Below, one piece after another: positions 27,929-37,002 of a stretch of 64,000 nucleotides of DNA (within the stretch, counting starts at the first letter, position 1; each line of letters begins with the position of its first letter). The notes beneath the pieces are model-generated. The model saw nothing but the letters and a program-made list of their open reading frames with translations, was not told the origin of the DNA and did no database searches. The position numbers and the translations under genes were made by a program. Location of the stretch: contig NZ_JQKB01000017.1 in NCBI RefSeq assembly GCF_000745835.1, positions 35,459 through 99,458 on the forward strand, in the 5' to 3' direction. This DNA comes from Belnapia moabensis DSM 16746 (lineage in GTDB: Bacteria > Pseudomonadota > Alphaproteobacteria > Acetobacterales > Acetobacteraceae).

Positions 27929-28906
27929 ATGTCCAACGGCAAGCCCCGCCACCACCGCCACCGCAAGCCGAAGGGCCAGGTGATCGACGGTTGGCTGATC
28001 GTCGACAAGCCCTCCGGCATCGGCTCCACCGATGTCGTCGCCAAGGTCAAGCGCGCCTTCGACGCGCAGAAATGCGGCCATGGCGGCACGCTCGACCCGC
28101 TGGCCACCGGCGTGCTGCCCATCGCCCTCGGCACCGCGACCAAGACCGTCCCTTATGTGATGGACGGCACCAAGTCCTACCGCTTCACGCTGCGCTTCGG
28201 CGACCTGCGCGACACCGACGACGCCGACGGCAAGACGATCGAGACCTCCGACGCCCGCCCGACCGACGAGGCCATCCGCGCCGCCCTCCCGGCCTTCATC
28301 GGCGACATCATGCAGATCCCGCCGATCTACTCGGCGATCAAGCTCGGCGGCGAGCGTGCCTACGACCTCGCCCGCGAGGGCCAGATCGTGGAACTCCAGC
28401 CCCGCCCCGCCCGGGTGGACCGCTTCGAGCTGGAATCCCGCCCCGACGCCGACACCGCCATCTTCCTCGTCGAGAGCGGCAAGGGCGTCTACATGCGTTC
28501 CCTCGCCCGCGACCTGGCGCGCGCCGTCGGCACGGTTGGCCATATCGCGGCGCTCCGGCGCATGCGCGTCGGCCCCTTCCTCGAATCCACTGCAATTCCC
28601 CTGGACAAGCTGGGCGGTTCCGGCGATACGCCGCCTCCTTCCCCGGACCTCCTCCTTCCCGTGGCGACCGCGCTGGCCGACATCCCGGCGCTGGCCCTCA
28701 CCGAGGCGGAGGCCATGCGGCTCATGCAGGGCCAGGCCTTCAGCCTGGTCGATCTCATGGGCCGCATTCCGGGCGCCGCCAACCCCGATGGGGGGCTGGT
28801 GCGCGCCATGGCGGGGGAGCGGTTCGTGGGGCTCTGCCGCCTGGACTCCGGCCTGATGAAGGCGGAGCGCCTGGTCTCGCAGGAAGGTCTGCAGCCGGTC
28901 GCTTGA
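27929..28906 (+). CDS. truB: tRNA pseudouridine-55 synthase
   Basis: A 325-residue enzyme that makes the universal pseudouridine 55 in the T-loop of tRNA. Catalytic Asp lies in [42 protein letters not shown] and [12 protein letters not shown] are the other family motifs. A basic N-terminal tail ([15 protein letters not shown]) precedes the core. It begins immediately after the thioesterase stop. Confidence 0.96.
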   Translation: MSNGKPRHHRHRKPKGQVIDGWLIVDKPSGIGSTDVVAKVKRAFDAQKCGHGGTLDPLATGVLPIALGTATKTVPYVMDGTKSYRFTLRFGDLRDTDDADGKTIETSDARPTDEAIRAALPAFIGDIMQIPPIYSAIKLGGERAYDLAREGQIVELQPRPARVDRFELESRPDADTAIFLVESGKGVYMRSLARDLARAVGTVGHIAALRRMRVGPFLESTAIPLDKLGGSGDTPPPSPDLLLPVATALADIPALALTEAEAMRLMQGQAFSLVDLMGRIPGAANPDGGLVRAMAGERFVGLCRLDSGLMKAERLVSQEGLQPVA

Positions 28907-28952
28907 ACCGCCGAACCTCCGGAAGGGGGCGGCCAATACGGAGAACAACCCG

Positions 28953-29225
28953 ATGTCGGCTATTCCTGCGGAGCGCCGCCAGGCGCTCATCACCCAGTAT
29001 GCGACCAAGCCCGGCGACACCGGCAGCCCGGAAGTGCAGATCGCCCTGCTCTCGGAGCGGATCAGCGGCCTCACCGAGCACCTCAAGATCCACGCCAAGG
29101 ACTTCCACAGCCGGCGCGGCCTGCTCGTGCTGGTCGGCCAGCGGCGCGGTCTGCTGGACTACCTGAAGAAGAAGGACCAGGGCCGCTACGAGCGCCTCAT
29201 CGGCAGCCTCGGCCTCCGCCGCTAA
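28953..29225 (+). CDS. rpsO: Ribosomal protein S15
   Basis: A 90-residue 30S protein that binds 16S rRNA early in assembly. [34 protein letters not shown] and the ending [20 protein letters not shown] are typical. ACGGAGAA lies about 7 bases before the ATG. The 46-base gap after truB has a short GC-rich inverted repeat, possibly for S15 autoregulation. It precedes pnp, as in most proteobacteria. Confidence 0.97.
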   Translation: MSAIPAERRQALITQYATKPGDTGSPEVQIALLSERISGLTEHLKIHAKDFHSRRGLLVLVGQRRGLLDYLKKKDQGRYERLIGSLGLRR

Positions 29226-29633
29226 GCACTCCGCACCACATCGCCTCGCGGCGCCGCGAGGCGGTGCCGCGAGCGGTCCGGCTGAAAAAATCCGTAGTAA
29301 TCCCTGCGCAACCGGGCCATATCACCCCCGTGAGGCCGAAGCCTGCCCCTTGTGGCAGGCATGTCGGCCGACCGCCGCACGCGGCGGGCTGACAGGACAG
29401 CCGCCACCCCCCGAGACGATTGGGGCGGCCACGGCGTTTCCGGCCACATGGATCCCCGGCAACGGGGGCGGCCTTCCTCCCCCCTCACCGGCGGAAGTCT
29501 CGCACTCCATGCAGCCCGAAGCGCCGAGATTGAACGGCCAGACTGCCACCCACCGCGTCGCACCCCGGACCGCCCCGATGGCGCCTCCGGTCCCCCACCA
29601 TGCCGGGCCCCGCGTCCGGTCAAGGAACGACGC
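29226..29633 (+). promoter_or_regulatory. rpsO-pnp intergenic leader with several hairpins
   Basis: This 408-base gap has no supported gene. It holds a perfect 22-bp palindrome CGCCTCGCGGC/GCCGCGAGGCG (29242-29263), an A-rich patch (29284-29302), and stems GCCTGCC/GGCAGGC (29341-29360) and CCGCCGC/GCGGCGG (29372-29387). In other proteobacteria this gap holds the rpsO terminator, a pnp promoter and an RNase III-cut hairpin by which PNPase controls its own mRNA. A similar role here is inference. Confidence 0.45.
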
Positions 29634-31838
29634 ATGTTCGAAAACTACTACCGCAAGGATATCGCCTGGGGCGGTCAGCTCCTGACGCTGGAGACGGGCA
29701 AGATCGCCCGCCAAGCCGATGGCGCCGTCATGGCCCGCCTCGGCGACACCATCGTGCTCTGCACCGTGGTCGGCTCCCGCAACGTGAAGCCGGGCCAGGA
29801 CTTCTTCCCGCTGACCGTGAACTACCAGGAGAAGGCCTTCGCCGCCGGCAAGATCCCGGGCGGCTTCTTCAAGCGCGAGGGCCGTCCCTCCGAGCACGAG
29901 ACGCTCGTCTCCCGCCTGATCGACCGGCCGATCCGCCCGCTCTTCCCCGAGGGTTTCCGCAACGAGGTCCAGGTCATCGCGACCGTCCTCAGCCATGACC
30001 TCGAGAACGATCCGGACATGGTGGCGATGGTCGGCTGCTCCGCCGCCCTCACCCTCTCCGGCATCCCCTTCTTCGGCCCGGTGGCCGGCGCCCGCGTCGG
30101 CTATATCGACGGCCAGTACGTGCTGAACCCGACCGCGGCCCAGCGCCAGCAGTCGAAGCTCGAGCTCGTCGTCGCCGGCACCGCCGAGGGCGTGCTGATG
30201 GTCGAGTCCGAGGCGCAGGAGCTCTCAGAAGAGATCATGCTCGGCGCCGTCGAGTTCGGCCACAAGGGCTTCCAGCCAGTCATCCAGGGCATCATCGAGC
30301 TGGCCGAGCGCGCCGCGAAGGAGCCCTGGGCCCTTCCCGAGCCCTCCGAGGCCGAGACCACGCTGAAGGCCCGTATCGCCGAGCTCGGCCGCGACGCCAT
30401 CGCCCTCGCCTACAAGGAGACGCAGAAGCTTCTCCGTCAGGAGAAGGTCGCCGCCGCGAAGAAGGCCGTGGTCGAGCAGCTCGCCGCCGAGGGCCTCGAG
30501 GCCGACAAGGCGAAGGGCCTGCTGAAGGAGCTGGAGGCGGACGTCGTCCGCAACACCATCCTTGAGACTGGCCTCCGCATCGACGGCCGCGACACCAAGA
30601 CCGTGCGCCCGATCGTGGCCGAGGTCGGCGTGCTGCCGCGCAGCCATGGCTCCGCGCTCTTCACCCGTGGCGAGACCCAGGCGCTTTGCGTGGCGACCCT
30701 CGGCACCGGCCAGGACGAGCAGATCATCGACGCGCTGCCGGGCGAGTACCGGGAGCACTTCATGCTCCACTACAACTTCCCCCCCTACAGCGTGAACGAG
30801 ACCGGCCGCATGGGCAGCCCGGGCCGCCGCGAGATCGGCCATGGCAAGCTCGCCTGGCGCGCCCTCCGCCCGCTGCTGCCGGAGAAGGACAAGTTCCCCT
30901 ACACCCTCCGCGTGGTCTCGGAGATCACCGAGAGCAACGGCTCCTCCTCCATGGCCACCGTCTGCGGCAGCTCGCTGGCGCTGATGGATGCCGGCACGCC
31001 GCTGAAGCGCCCCTGCGCCGGCATCGCCATGGGCCTGATCAAGGAGGATCGCGGCTTCGCCGTGCTCTCCGACATCCTGGGCGACGAGGACCATCTCGGC
31101 GACATGGACTTCAAGGTGGCCGGGTCGGAGCAGGGCATCACCGCGCTCCAGATGGACATCAAGATCACCTCGATCACCTTCGACATCATGCGCCAGGCCC
31201 TGGCCCAGGCGCGTGACGGCCGGATCCACATCCTCGGCGAAATGGCGAAGGGGCTGACCGGCGCCCGCGGCGACGTGGCGGCCAATGCGCCCCGCATCAC
31301 CGTCATCAACGTGCCGAAGGAGAAGATCCGCGAGGTCATCGGTTCCGGCGGCAAGACGATCCGCGAGATCACCGAGCAGACCGGCTGCAAGATCGACATC
31401 GAGGATGACGGCACCATCAAGGTCGCCGCCACCAGCACCGAGCAGGCGCAGCGCGCCATCGACTGGATCCGCGGCCTGACGGCCGAGGCCGAGATCGGCG
31501 CCATCTACAACGGAAAGGTCGTGAAGACCGCCGATTTCGGCGCCTTCGTCAACTTCCTCGGCGCCAAGGACGGCCTTGTCCACATCTCCGAGTTGCAGAA
31601 CGAGCGCGTCAACCGCACCACCGACGTCGTCAACGTGGGCGACGCGGTGAAGGTGAAGGTCATCGGCTTCGACGACCGCGGCAAGGTGAAGCTCTCGATG
31701 CGGGTGGTCGACCAGGCCACCGGCGCCGACATCACCGAGCAGGTCGGCGCCCGCCGCCCGCGCGAGGACGGCGAAGGCGGCGGCGACCGCCCCCGCCGCG
31801 ACCGTCCGCGCCGCGAGCGCAGCGACGCAGCGGAATGA
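29634..31838 (+). CDS. pnp: Polyribonucleotide nucleotidyltransferase (PNPase)
   Basis: A 734-residue phosphorolytic 3'-5' exoribonuclease of the degradosome. It begins [14 protein letters not shown]; the two RNase PH domains flank a helical linker, and the second carries RGETQALC and [21 protein letters not shown] ([15 protein letters not shown]) and S1 ([20 protein letters not shown]) domains follow, ending in a basic Arg/Asp tail. The start at 29634 has AAGGA 7 bases upstream. Confidence 0.97.
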   Translation: MFENYYRKDIAWGGQLLTLETGKIARQADGAVMARLGDTIVLCTVVGSRNVKPGQDFFPLTVNYQEKAFAAGKIPGGFFKREGRPSEHETLVSRLIDRPIRPLFPEGFRNEVQVIATVLSHDLENDPDMVAMVGCSAALTLSGIPFFGPVAGARVGYIDGQYVLNPTAAQRQQSKLELVVAGTAEGVLMVESEAQELSEEIMLGAVEFGHKGFQPVIQGIIELAERAAKEPWALPEPSEAETTLKARIAELGRDAIALAYKETQKLLRQEKVAAAKKAVVEQLAAEGLEADKAKGLLKELEADVVRNTILETGLRIDGRDTKTVRPIVAEVGVLPRSHGSALFTRGETQALCVATLGTGQDEQIIDALPGEYREHFMLHYNFPPYSVNETGRMGSPGRREIGHGKLAWRALRPLLPEKDKFPYTLRVVSEITESNGSSSMATVCGSSLALMDAGTPLKRPCAGIAMGLIKEDRGFAVLSDILGDEDHLGDMDFKVAGSEQGITALQMDIKITSITFDIMRQALAQARDGRIHILGEMAKGLTGARGDVAANAPRITVINVPKEKIREVIGSGGKTIREITEQTGCKIDIEDDGTIKVAATSTEQAQRAIDWIRGLTAEAEIGAIYNGKVVKTADFGAFVNFLGAKDGLVHISELQNERVNRTTDVVNVGDAVKVKVIGFDDRGKVKLSMRVVDQATGADITEQVGARRPREDGEGGGDRPRRDRPRRERSDAAE

Positions 31839-31845
31839 CCCCGCA

Positions 31846-31877
31846 CGGCATCGGGAGGGCTCTACCTTCCGATGCCG
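31846..31877 (+). other. Stem-loop after pnp
   Basis: CGGCATCGGGAGG (31846-31858) pairs with CCTTCCGATGCCG (31865-31877) with one G-U pair and a 6-base loop, beginning 7 bases after the pnp stop. No T-tract follows. It may stabilise the 3' end of the pnp message or act as a rho-dependent pause. Confidence 0.45.
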
Positions 31878-31903
31878 GCGGTACCATATCGGACGGCTTG
31901 AAC

Positions 31904-31912
31904 TGGTATAAT
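31904..31912 (+). promoter_or_regulatory. Extended -10 promoter of the nitronate monooxygenase-like gene
   Basis: TGGTATAAT (31904-31912) is a consensus extended -10 element. No good -35 lies 17 bases upstream, as is usual for this class. Transcription would begin near 31919, leaving a leader of only about 8 bases before GTG 31927. Confidence 0.6.
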
Positions 31913-31926
31913 TCGAGGGCAGGGGC

Positions 31927-33327
31927 GTGAAGGCAATCAACGCGATCCGCATGGGCGGAGTCGAGGTTCTGCCATTGGTCGAAGGCGGCAAGGGCGTCGC
32001 CGTCTCCAACGGCGCCTCCTGCGGTGCCTGGGCCTCCGGTGGCGGCGTCGGCACTTTCTCGGCCGTCAACGCCGACAGCTACGACGAGAATGGCGAGGTC
32101 ATCCGCCAGATCTATCACGGCAAGACCCGGCGCGAGCGGCATGAGGAGCTGGTTGCCTACGGCATCCGCGGCGGCATCGCCCAGGCCCAGGAAGCGCATG
32201 AGCGCAGCAACGGCCAGGGCCGCATCCACACCAACATCCTGTGGGAGATGGGCGGCGCCGAGCGCGTCGTCCGCGGCATCCTGGAAGGCGCCCGCGGCCT
32301 CATCAACGGCATCACCTGCGGCGCCGGCATGCCCTACCGCCTGTCGGAGATCGCCCGCGAGTTCCGCGTCCACTACTACCCGATCGTCTCCTCGGGCCGC
32401 GCCTTCGCCGCCCTCTGGAAGCGCAGCTACAACAAGACGCGCGAATGGCTCGGCGGCGTGGTCTATGAGGACCCCTGGCTGGCCGGCGGCCATAACGGCC
32501 TGTCCAACTCCGAGGACCCGGCCCGCCCCGAGGACCCCTATCCCCGCGTCCTCAAGCTCCGCCAGCAGATGCGCGAATTCGGTCTGGGCGAGGTGCCCAT
32601 CATCATGGCCGGCGGCGTCTGGTGGCTGGAGGAGTGGCAGGACTGGATAGACAACCCCGAGCTCGGCCCCATCGCCTTCCAGTTCGGCACCCGCCCCCTC
32701 CTCACCCAGGAAAGCCCGATCTCGGACGCCTGGAAGCAGCGCCTGCTGACGCTGAAGGAGGGCGACATCCTCCTCCAGCGCTTCTCCCCGACCGGCTTCT
32801 ACAGCAGCGCCGTCCGCAACGAGTTCCTCCAGGAGCTCGAGGCCCGCAACGAGCGCCAGGTCGCCTTCACCCAGGAGCCCGTCGGCGACCATGTCGCCGA
32901 ATACGCCGTTGGCCCCCGCCGCCGCCGCGTCTGGCTGACGCCGCATGACCGCGCCCGCGTCTCCGCCTTCGAGGCGAGCGGCTTCACCGAAGCCATGCGC
33001 ACGCCGGACAACACGCTCATCTTCGTCACCCCCGAGAAGCAGGCCGAGATCGTCAAGGACCAGATCGACTGCATGGGCTGCCTCTCCTCCTGCCGCTTCT
33101 CGAACTGGGACCAACACAGCGCCACCTTCGACAACGGCAAGAAGGCCGACCCGCGCAGCTTCTGCATTCAGAAGACGCTCCAGGACGTGGCCCATGACGG
33201 CGCGCTCGAGCACAACCTGATGTTCGCCGGCCACAACGCCTACCGCTTCGGCTCGGACCCATTCTACTCGAACGGCTTCATCCCCACCGCCAAGCAGCTG
33301 GTGGAGCGCATCCTGACGGGGCGCTGA
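31927..33327 (+). CDS. Nitronate monooxygenase-like flavoprotein with C-terminal Cys cluster
   Basis: A 466-residue protein resembling NAD(P)H-dependent flavin oxidoreductases / nitronate monooxygenases (TIM barrel, FMN). IMAGGVWW and FQFGTRPLLTQES fit the FMN phosphate loop of this group. Unlike the short class I enzymes, the C-terminal part has Cys382, Cys385, Cys389 and Cys413 (CX2CX3CX23C), suggesting a metal or iron-sulfur site. The GTG start has GAGGGCAGGGG before it. The protein is common next to pnp in related bacteria, but the substrate is unknown. Naming it a nitronate monooxygenase is tentative. Confidence 0.7.
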   Translation: MKAINAIRMGGVEVLPLVEGGKGVAVSNGASCGAWASGGGVGTFSAVNADSYDENGEVIRQIYHGKTRRERHEELVAYGIRGGIAQAQEAHERSNGQGRIHTNILWEMGGAERVVRGILEGARGLINGITCGAGMPYRLSEIAREFRVHYYPIVSSGRAFAALWKRSYNKTREWLGGVVYEDPWLAGGHNGLSNSEDPARPEDPYPRVLKLRQQMREFGLGEVPIIMAGGVWWLEEWQDWIDNPELGPIAFQFGTRPLLTQESPISDAWKQRLLTLKEGDILLQRFSPTGFYSSAVRNEFLQELEARNERQVAFTQEPVGDHVAEYAVGPRRRRVWLTPHDRARVSAFEASGFTEAMRTPDNTLIFVTPEKQAEIVKDQIDCMGCLSSCRFSNWDQHSATFDNGKKADPRSFCIQKTLQDVAHDGALEHNLMFAGHNAYRFGSDPFYSNGFIPTAKQLVERILTGR

Positions 33328-33356
33328 CCGCCCTCGACAGCCAGCACGGAGAACCG

Positions 33357-33387
33357 GAAGGGCGGCGCAAGCCGCCCTTCGTCGTTT
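33357..33387 (+). terminator. Terminator after the nitronate monooxygenase-like gene
   Basis: GAAGGGCGGC (33357-33366) and GCCGCCCTTC (33371-33380) are perfect complements around a GCAA tetraloop, followed by GTCGTTT. It begins 29 bases after the stop codon. The T-tract is short, so strength is uncertain. Confidence 0.6.
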
Positions 33388-33493
33388 CCGGCCCCGCCTG
33401 CCGATCCTCTCCGGAGGGGGGCCAGGGCGGTGCTGATGACACGCCCATGCCATGCGGTTACACAGCGGCGGGTTTCAGACGGTCGGGCGGGAC

Positions 33494-34600
33494 ATGCCGG
33501 AACAGGGTCGCGGGCTGCTGCCCGGGTTGCATGGGCTGCGCGCCGTGGCGGCGCTGATGGTGTTCCTCTACCACCTGCATGCGATCCCCGGCCTCCAGGT
33601 GCCGGCGGCGCTCCCATGGATCGCCACGCATTTCGGCTTCGGGGTCCACCTCTTCTTCGCGCTCTCGGCCTTCGCGCTGGCCTGGGCCAATCCCCATGCG
33701 GCGGAACGGCCCGGCCCCTACCTCGCCAAGCGCTTCTTCCGCATCGCGCCGCTCTATTACGTCGTACTCGCCGCCGTCCTGGTCCTGTCGCGCGCCGGCT
33801 GGCCAGGGATGGAGCGCTTCATCGCCGAGGTGACCTTCACCTTCGGCCTAGTCCCGGGCTGGCACCCCGGCCTGGTCCCGGCCGGCTGGACCGTGGGCAC
33901 CGAGATGCTCTTCTACCTCCTGCTGCCGCTGCTCCTGCGGGTCCGCAGCATCGCCGGCATGGCTGTCGCGGCCGCCCTGACGACGCTCCTCTCCTACGAG
34001 GCGCGGCGGCTGCTGACGGCTTGGCTGCCCGGCAGCGACTACAGCCTAGCCTCGCTCCCGAGCAACCTCTCGGTCTTCGTCGCCGCGCTGCTCGCCTTCC
34101 GCATCTTCGAGAAGGTGCGCCGCACTGCGTGGGAAGGTCGCGCCGCGGCGCTCGCTGCCGCCTTCACCCTCGGCCTGCTCGGCCTGCTGCTCTCGCCGGC
34201 GGGCCAGCTTGTGGAGGGGCCGGGCGACTCCCGGGTGCTGGTCTTCGGCTATGCCTTCGCCGCGGCCTGCCTGTGGCAGGCTCTCCGCCCATCCTGGCTC
34301 CTGCGGTCGCGGCCGGCGCTCTGGCTCGGGGAGCGGAGCTACAGCATCTACCTCTCGCACTTCCTCCTGATCCTGACGCTGCGGCCGGCCTATGGCTGGG
34401 TCCTGGGGCATCTTGGGCAAGGCGGCGCGGCCTTCCTGGCCTGCACCGCCATCACCCTGCCGCCGCTCTGCGTCGCGGCCGCGCTCGGCTACCGCCTTGT
34501 CGAAGTGCCAGGGATCGCATTGGGGCGCCGGTTGATCGGGCGCGGAGGGACGATCCCGGGCCTAGGGCCGCTCGCCGGGCAGGAGCGCACCAGAACGTAG
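33494..34600 (+). CDS. Acyltransferase 3 family membrane protein
   Basis: A 368-residue integral membrane protein with about ten predicted membrane segments. The N-terminal motif LPGLHGLRAVAALMVFLYHLH contains the family's catalytic His, followed by the FGVHLFFALSAFALAW and RIAPLYY motifs; the late segment ERSYSIYLSHF also fits. Such proteins O-acetylate or acylate surface sugars, lipid A or peptidoglycan. ATG 33494 has GGGCGGGAC upstream; an in-frame ATG at 33452 would add a non-homologous 14 residues. No sugar-transfer genes are nearby, so the acceptor is unknown. Confidence 0.86.
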   Translation: MPEQGRGLLPGLHGLRAVAALMVFLYHLHAIPGLQVPAALPWIATHFGFGVHLFFALSAFALAWANPHAAERPGPYLAKRFFRIAPLYYVVLAAVLVLSRAGWPGMERFIAEVTFTFGLVPGWHPGLVPAGWTVGTEMLFYLLLPLLLRVRSIAGMAVAAALTTLLSYEARRLLTAWLPGSDYSLASLPSNLSVFVAALLAFRIFEKVRRTAWEGRAAALAAAFTLGLLGLLLSPAGQLVEGPGDSRVLVFGYAFAAACLWQALRPSWLLRSRPALWLGERSYSIYLSHFLLILTLRPAYGWVLGHLGQGGAAFLACTAITLPPLCVAAALGYRLVEVPGIALGRRLIGRGGTIPGLGPLAGQERTRT

Positions 34601-35050
34601 CGGCCGGAGGCGTGGCAAAGGGCGACGGAGCCAGGATTGTCGTTGCCGTCTTAGTGGAATGAGTATATAGGAAAATTAGCCTTGGGGAGAAGTTTGGGGG
34701 CTCTGCACCCAAGCCCGGCCGGGAAGGCGGGCGCCTTCCCGAACTCATGCACAAGCTTGGCAATTTGCTCTTCTAGCTCATGGCCAAAGCTACAAGCATG
34801 GATTCCGGAAACGCATCCTGCTCACAGGCGGCGAGCAAGGGCTCAACTGCAACCAACTACCCCAATCCGCAGCCGATCTGCACTCGAAGCAGATGCTCGG
34901 ATCAAGAAGAGCCGTCTGAGTTCAGGCGGTCAGGAGATGCCATTAAAGTCCTAAATTCCTCAAGTTCCGCCCAGACCGGCAGATTTTTCAAAGCTTTACC
35001 GCCCCCGCCGCCCTGCAGATTTGAGACGGCTTGAGCCAGTTTGAGCCGCC
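34601..35050. other. Gene-poor, less GC-rich gap with a degenerate inverted-repeat element
   Basis: No gene is supported in these 450 bases. The base composition from about 34620 to 35040 is clearly richer in A and T than its neighbours. At 34694-34741 lie two inverted repeats, TTGGG/CCCAA and CGGGAAGGC/GCCTTCCCG, that resemble intergenic repeat elements of Acetobacteraceae (impression only). Short open frames here have ordinary-looking amino acids but no ribosome binding site or recognisable family. It may be a remnant of a mobile or horizontally acquired segment. Confidence 0.4.
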
Positions 35051-36166
35051 TTACCCCAGCCCCTTCATCGCCTCTCCCACCGCCTCATCCCGTCCCATCT
35101 TCCCCAGCGTCCCCAGCCCCCGCTCATACTGCGGCGCCACGCGCAGCGCCTCCGTCCGCCCCAGCGCCGCCGCGGCGTGGATCGGCCAGTACGGGTCGCG
35201 CAGCAGCGCCCGCGCCAGCAGGATCAGGTCGGCCTTCCCCTCGCTGAGGATCGCCTGCGCCTGCTCCGGCTCGGTGATCATCCCGACCGCCGCGACGGCC
35301 ACCCCGGCCCCCTCGCGCACCGCCGCCGCCCCCGGCACCTGGTAGCCCGGCCCGACGGGAATCGCCTGCCGCGCATCCAGCCCGCCGGAGGTCACGTCGA
35401 TCATGTCCACCCCCAGCGCCTTCAGTCGCGCCGACAGCGCCACCGTCTCCGCCGTCGTCCAGCCCCCCTCCACCCAGTCGGTGTGGGACAGCCGCACACA
35501 GAGCGGCACCTCGTCGGGGATGGCCTCGCGCACCGCCCGCGCGCATTCCTCGGTCAACCGCACCCGCCCGTCGAAATCCCCGCCCCAGCCATCGTTCCGC
35601 TGGTTGGCCAGCGGCGAGAGGAACTGATGCAGCAGGTAGCCATGCGCCGCATGCAGCTCGATGAAACGGTACCCCGCCACGATGCTCCGCCGCGCCGCCG
35701 CCGCGGTATCGGCCACCACCTGCGCGACCTCCGCATCGCTCAGCGCCCGCGGCACCGCATAGCCCTGGAAGGCAACGGCGCTCGGCCCGACCGGCACCCA
35801 GCCCGGCTCCGCAGGCCCGTGCAGCCAGGCCTGCTTCCGGCTCCCCTTCCGCCCCGCATGCGCGATCTGGATCCCCGGCACGGAGCCCATGGCGGCGATG
35901 CCCTCCGCCAGCCGCCTGTGGCCAGGAATCTGCCCATTCTCCCAGATGCCCAGATCGGCCGGCGAGATGCGCCCCTCCGGCGTCACCGCCGCCGCCTCGG
36001 TGATGGTCAGCCCCGCCCCGCCCACGGCACGGGACAGCAGGTGCTGCAGGTGCCAGTCGGTCGGCTTGCCATCCTCCGAGCAGGAATACTGGCACATGGG
36101 CGAGACGCCGATGCGGTTCTTGAGGGTCACGCCCCGGAGGGTCAGCGGCTCGAACAGGTCGGTCAT
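35051..36166 (-). CDS. NADH:flavin oxidoreductase, old yellow enzyme family
   Basis: A 371-residue FMN enzyme of the YqjM/NADPH dehydrogenase type. MTDLFEPLTLRGVTLKNRIGVSPMCQYS is the family N-terminus, with the YqjM-like Cys in PMCQYS. QIAHAGRKGS, ELHAAHGYLLHQFLSPL (substrate-binding HxxH-like pair) and the Arg at GARDLLRDP-like ARALLRDPYWP follow. It reduces activated alkenes with NAD(P)H. The start overlaps the upstream DUF2272 stop by four bases (ATGA), so they are co-transcribed. Confidence 0.94.
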   Translation of the reverse strand: MTDLFEPLTLRGVTLKNRIGVSPMCQYSCSEDGKPTDWHLQHLLSRAVGGAGLTITEAAAVTPEGRISPADLGIWENGQIPGHRRLAEGIAAMGSVPGIQIAHAGRKGSRKQAWLHGPAEPGWVPVGPSAVAFQGYAVPRALSDAEVAQVVADTAAAARRSIVAGYRFIELHAAHGYLLHQFLSPLANQRNDGWGGDFDGRVRLTEECARAVREAIPDEVPLCVRLSHTDWVEGGWTTAETVALSARLKALGVDMIDVTSGGLDARQAIPVGPGYQVPGAAAVREGAGVAVAAVGMITEPEQAQAILSEGKADLILLARALLRDPYWPIHAAAALGRTEALRVAPQYERGLGTLGKMGRDEAVGEAMKGLG

Positions 36167-36957
36167 GATAACGGACTCCAGGGGGGGCTCCACGGCGGCA
36201 ACCGGCCCAGCCGGTTCTGGAATAGCGCGAACCAGGCGGGTTCCCCCGCCGGCCTCGGCAGAAGGTAGCCCATCGCGTCCGTGGGGAAACGGGTCAGCGT
36301 CACGCTGTCGCGCACATTCCCGCCGACGACATCGACCACCCCCGCCCCCGCCCGCACGACGATGTCGCAATGCATCGGCAGGAACCGCCCCTGGTCCGCC
36401 GCCCTCTGCCGCCAATCGCTGATCGGCACCTCGCTCCGGTCGGCACAGAGCAGATCCCCCGGCCTCGGCGCCACCTCGAACGCCCCTCGCGGCACGAAGG
36501 GCGCCGTCGCCGGAAACGCCGCCGCATCCCGAATGAGCGCATCGACGTACTCCGCATGCGCGGCGGAAGGCGGAAACTCCCGCCTATCGACCCCCGCCGC
36601 TCCCATGACGAAGGAGATGAAGGCCGCCGACCAATAGGGCTCCCGCCACAACCCCTGGCCCGCCGCCCCGCCGATCGCCTCGGCATAGAGCGCCCGGTTC
36701 CGCTCGATGGCACCCTCATCCTTCGGCACCGCTCGCCAGTAGGCGAGCACGCGGGGGAAGTTGGCCGGCTCGCTCTCCGCCCCCGTGGAGGCGCCCGTCT
36801 CTCCCGCCTCCACCACCACGCCACCCCAATCCGCCCATTCCGCCAGCGCGATCCGCACGACCCTCTCCCGCGCCGCCGGCGGATAAGGCAACGGCGCGGC
36901 AAGGGGCGGCGCCCCCGCACAGGCCCCGAGCAACAGCAGAAGCAGGATCGATCGCAT
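36163..36957 (-). CDS. DUF2272 lipoprotein
   Basis: A 264-residue protein with a lipoprotein signal (MRSILLLLLLGACAGAPP, lipobox LGAC at residues 10-13). The rest matches DUF2272: AEWADWGGVVVE near residue 45, YWSAAFISFVMGAAGV, a middle HAEYVDALIRDA and the late HCDIVVRAGAGVVDVVGGNV. The Cys/His arrangement WSAAF...HCDIV resembles a CHAP/NlpC-like fold, but the nucleophile Cys is not evident at the first position. Probably anchored to the outer or inner membrane. Shares an operon with the old yellow enzyme gene. Confidence 0.78.
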   Translation of the reverse strand: MRSILLLLLLGACAGAPPLAAPLPYPPAARERVVRIALAEWADWGGVVVEAGETGASTGAESEPANFPRVLAYWRAVPKDEGAIERNRALYAEAIGGAAGQGLWREPYWSAAFISFVMGAAGVDRREFPPSAAHAEYVDALIRDAAAFPATAPFVPRGAFEVAPRPGDLLCADRSEVPISDWRQRAADQGRFLPMHCDIVVRAGAGVVDVVGGNVRDSVTLTRFPTDAMGYLLPRPAGEPAWFALFQNRLGRLPPWSPPWSPLS

Positions 36958-37002
36958 GCTCCCCTCTACCGCAACGAGCTCCCCTTCCATAGGCTCCCCG
37001 GG

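Noticed and set aside
34780..35034. 84-codon open frame in the gene-poor gap
   Set aside because: No Shine-Dalgarno, no recognised family and odd composition; likely chance.
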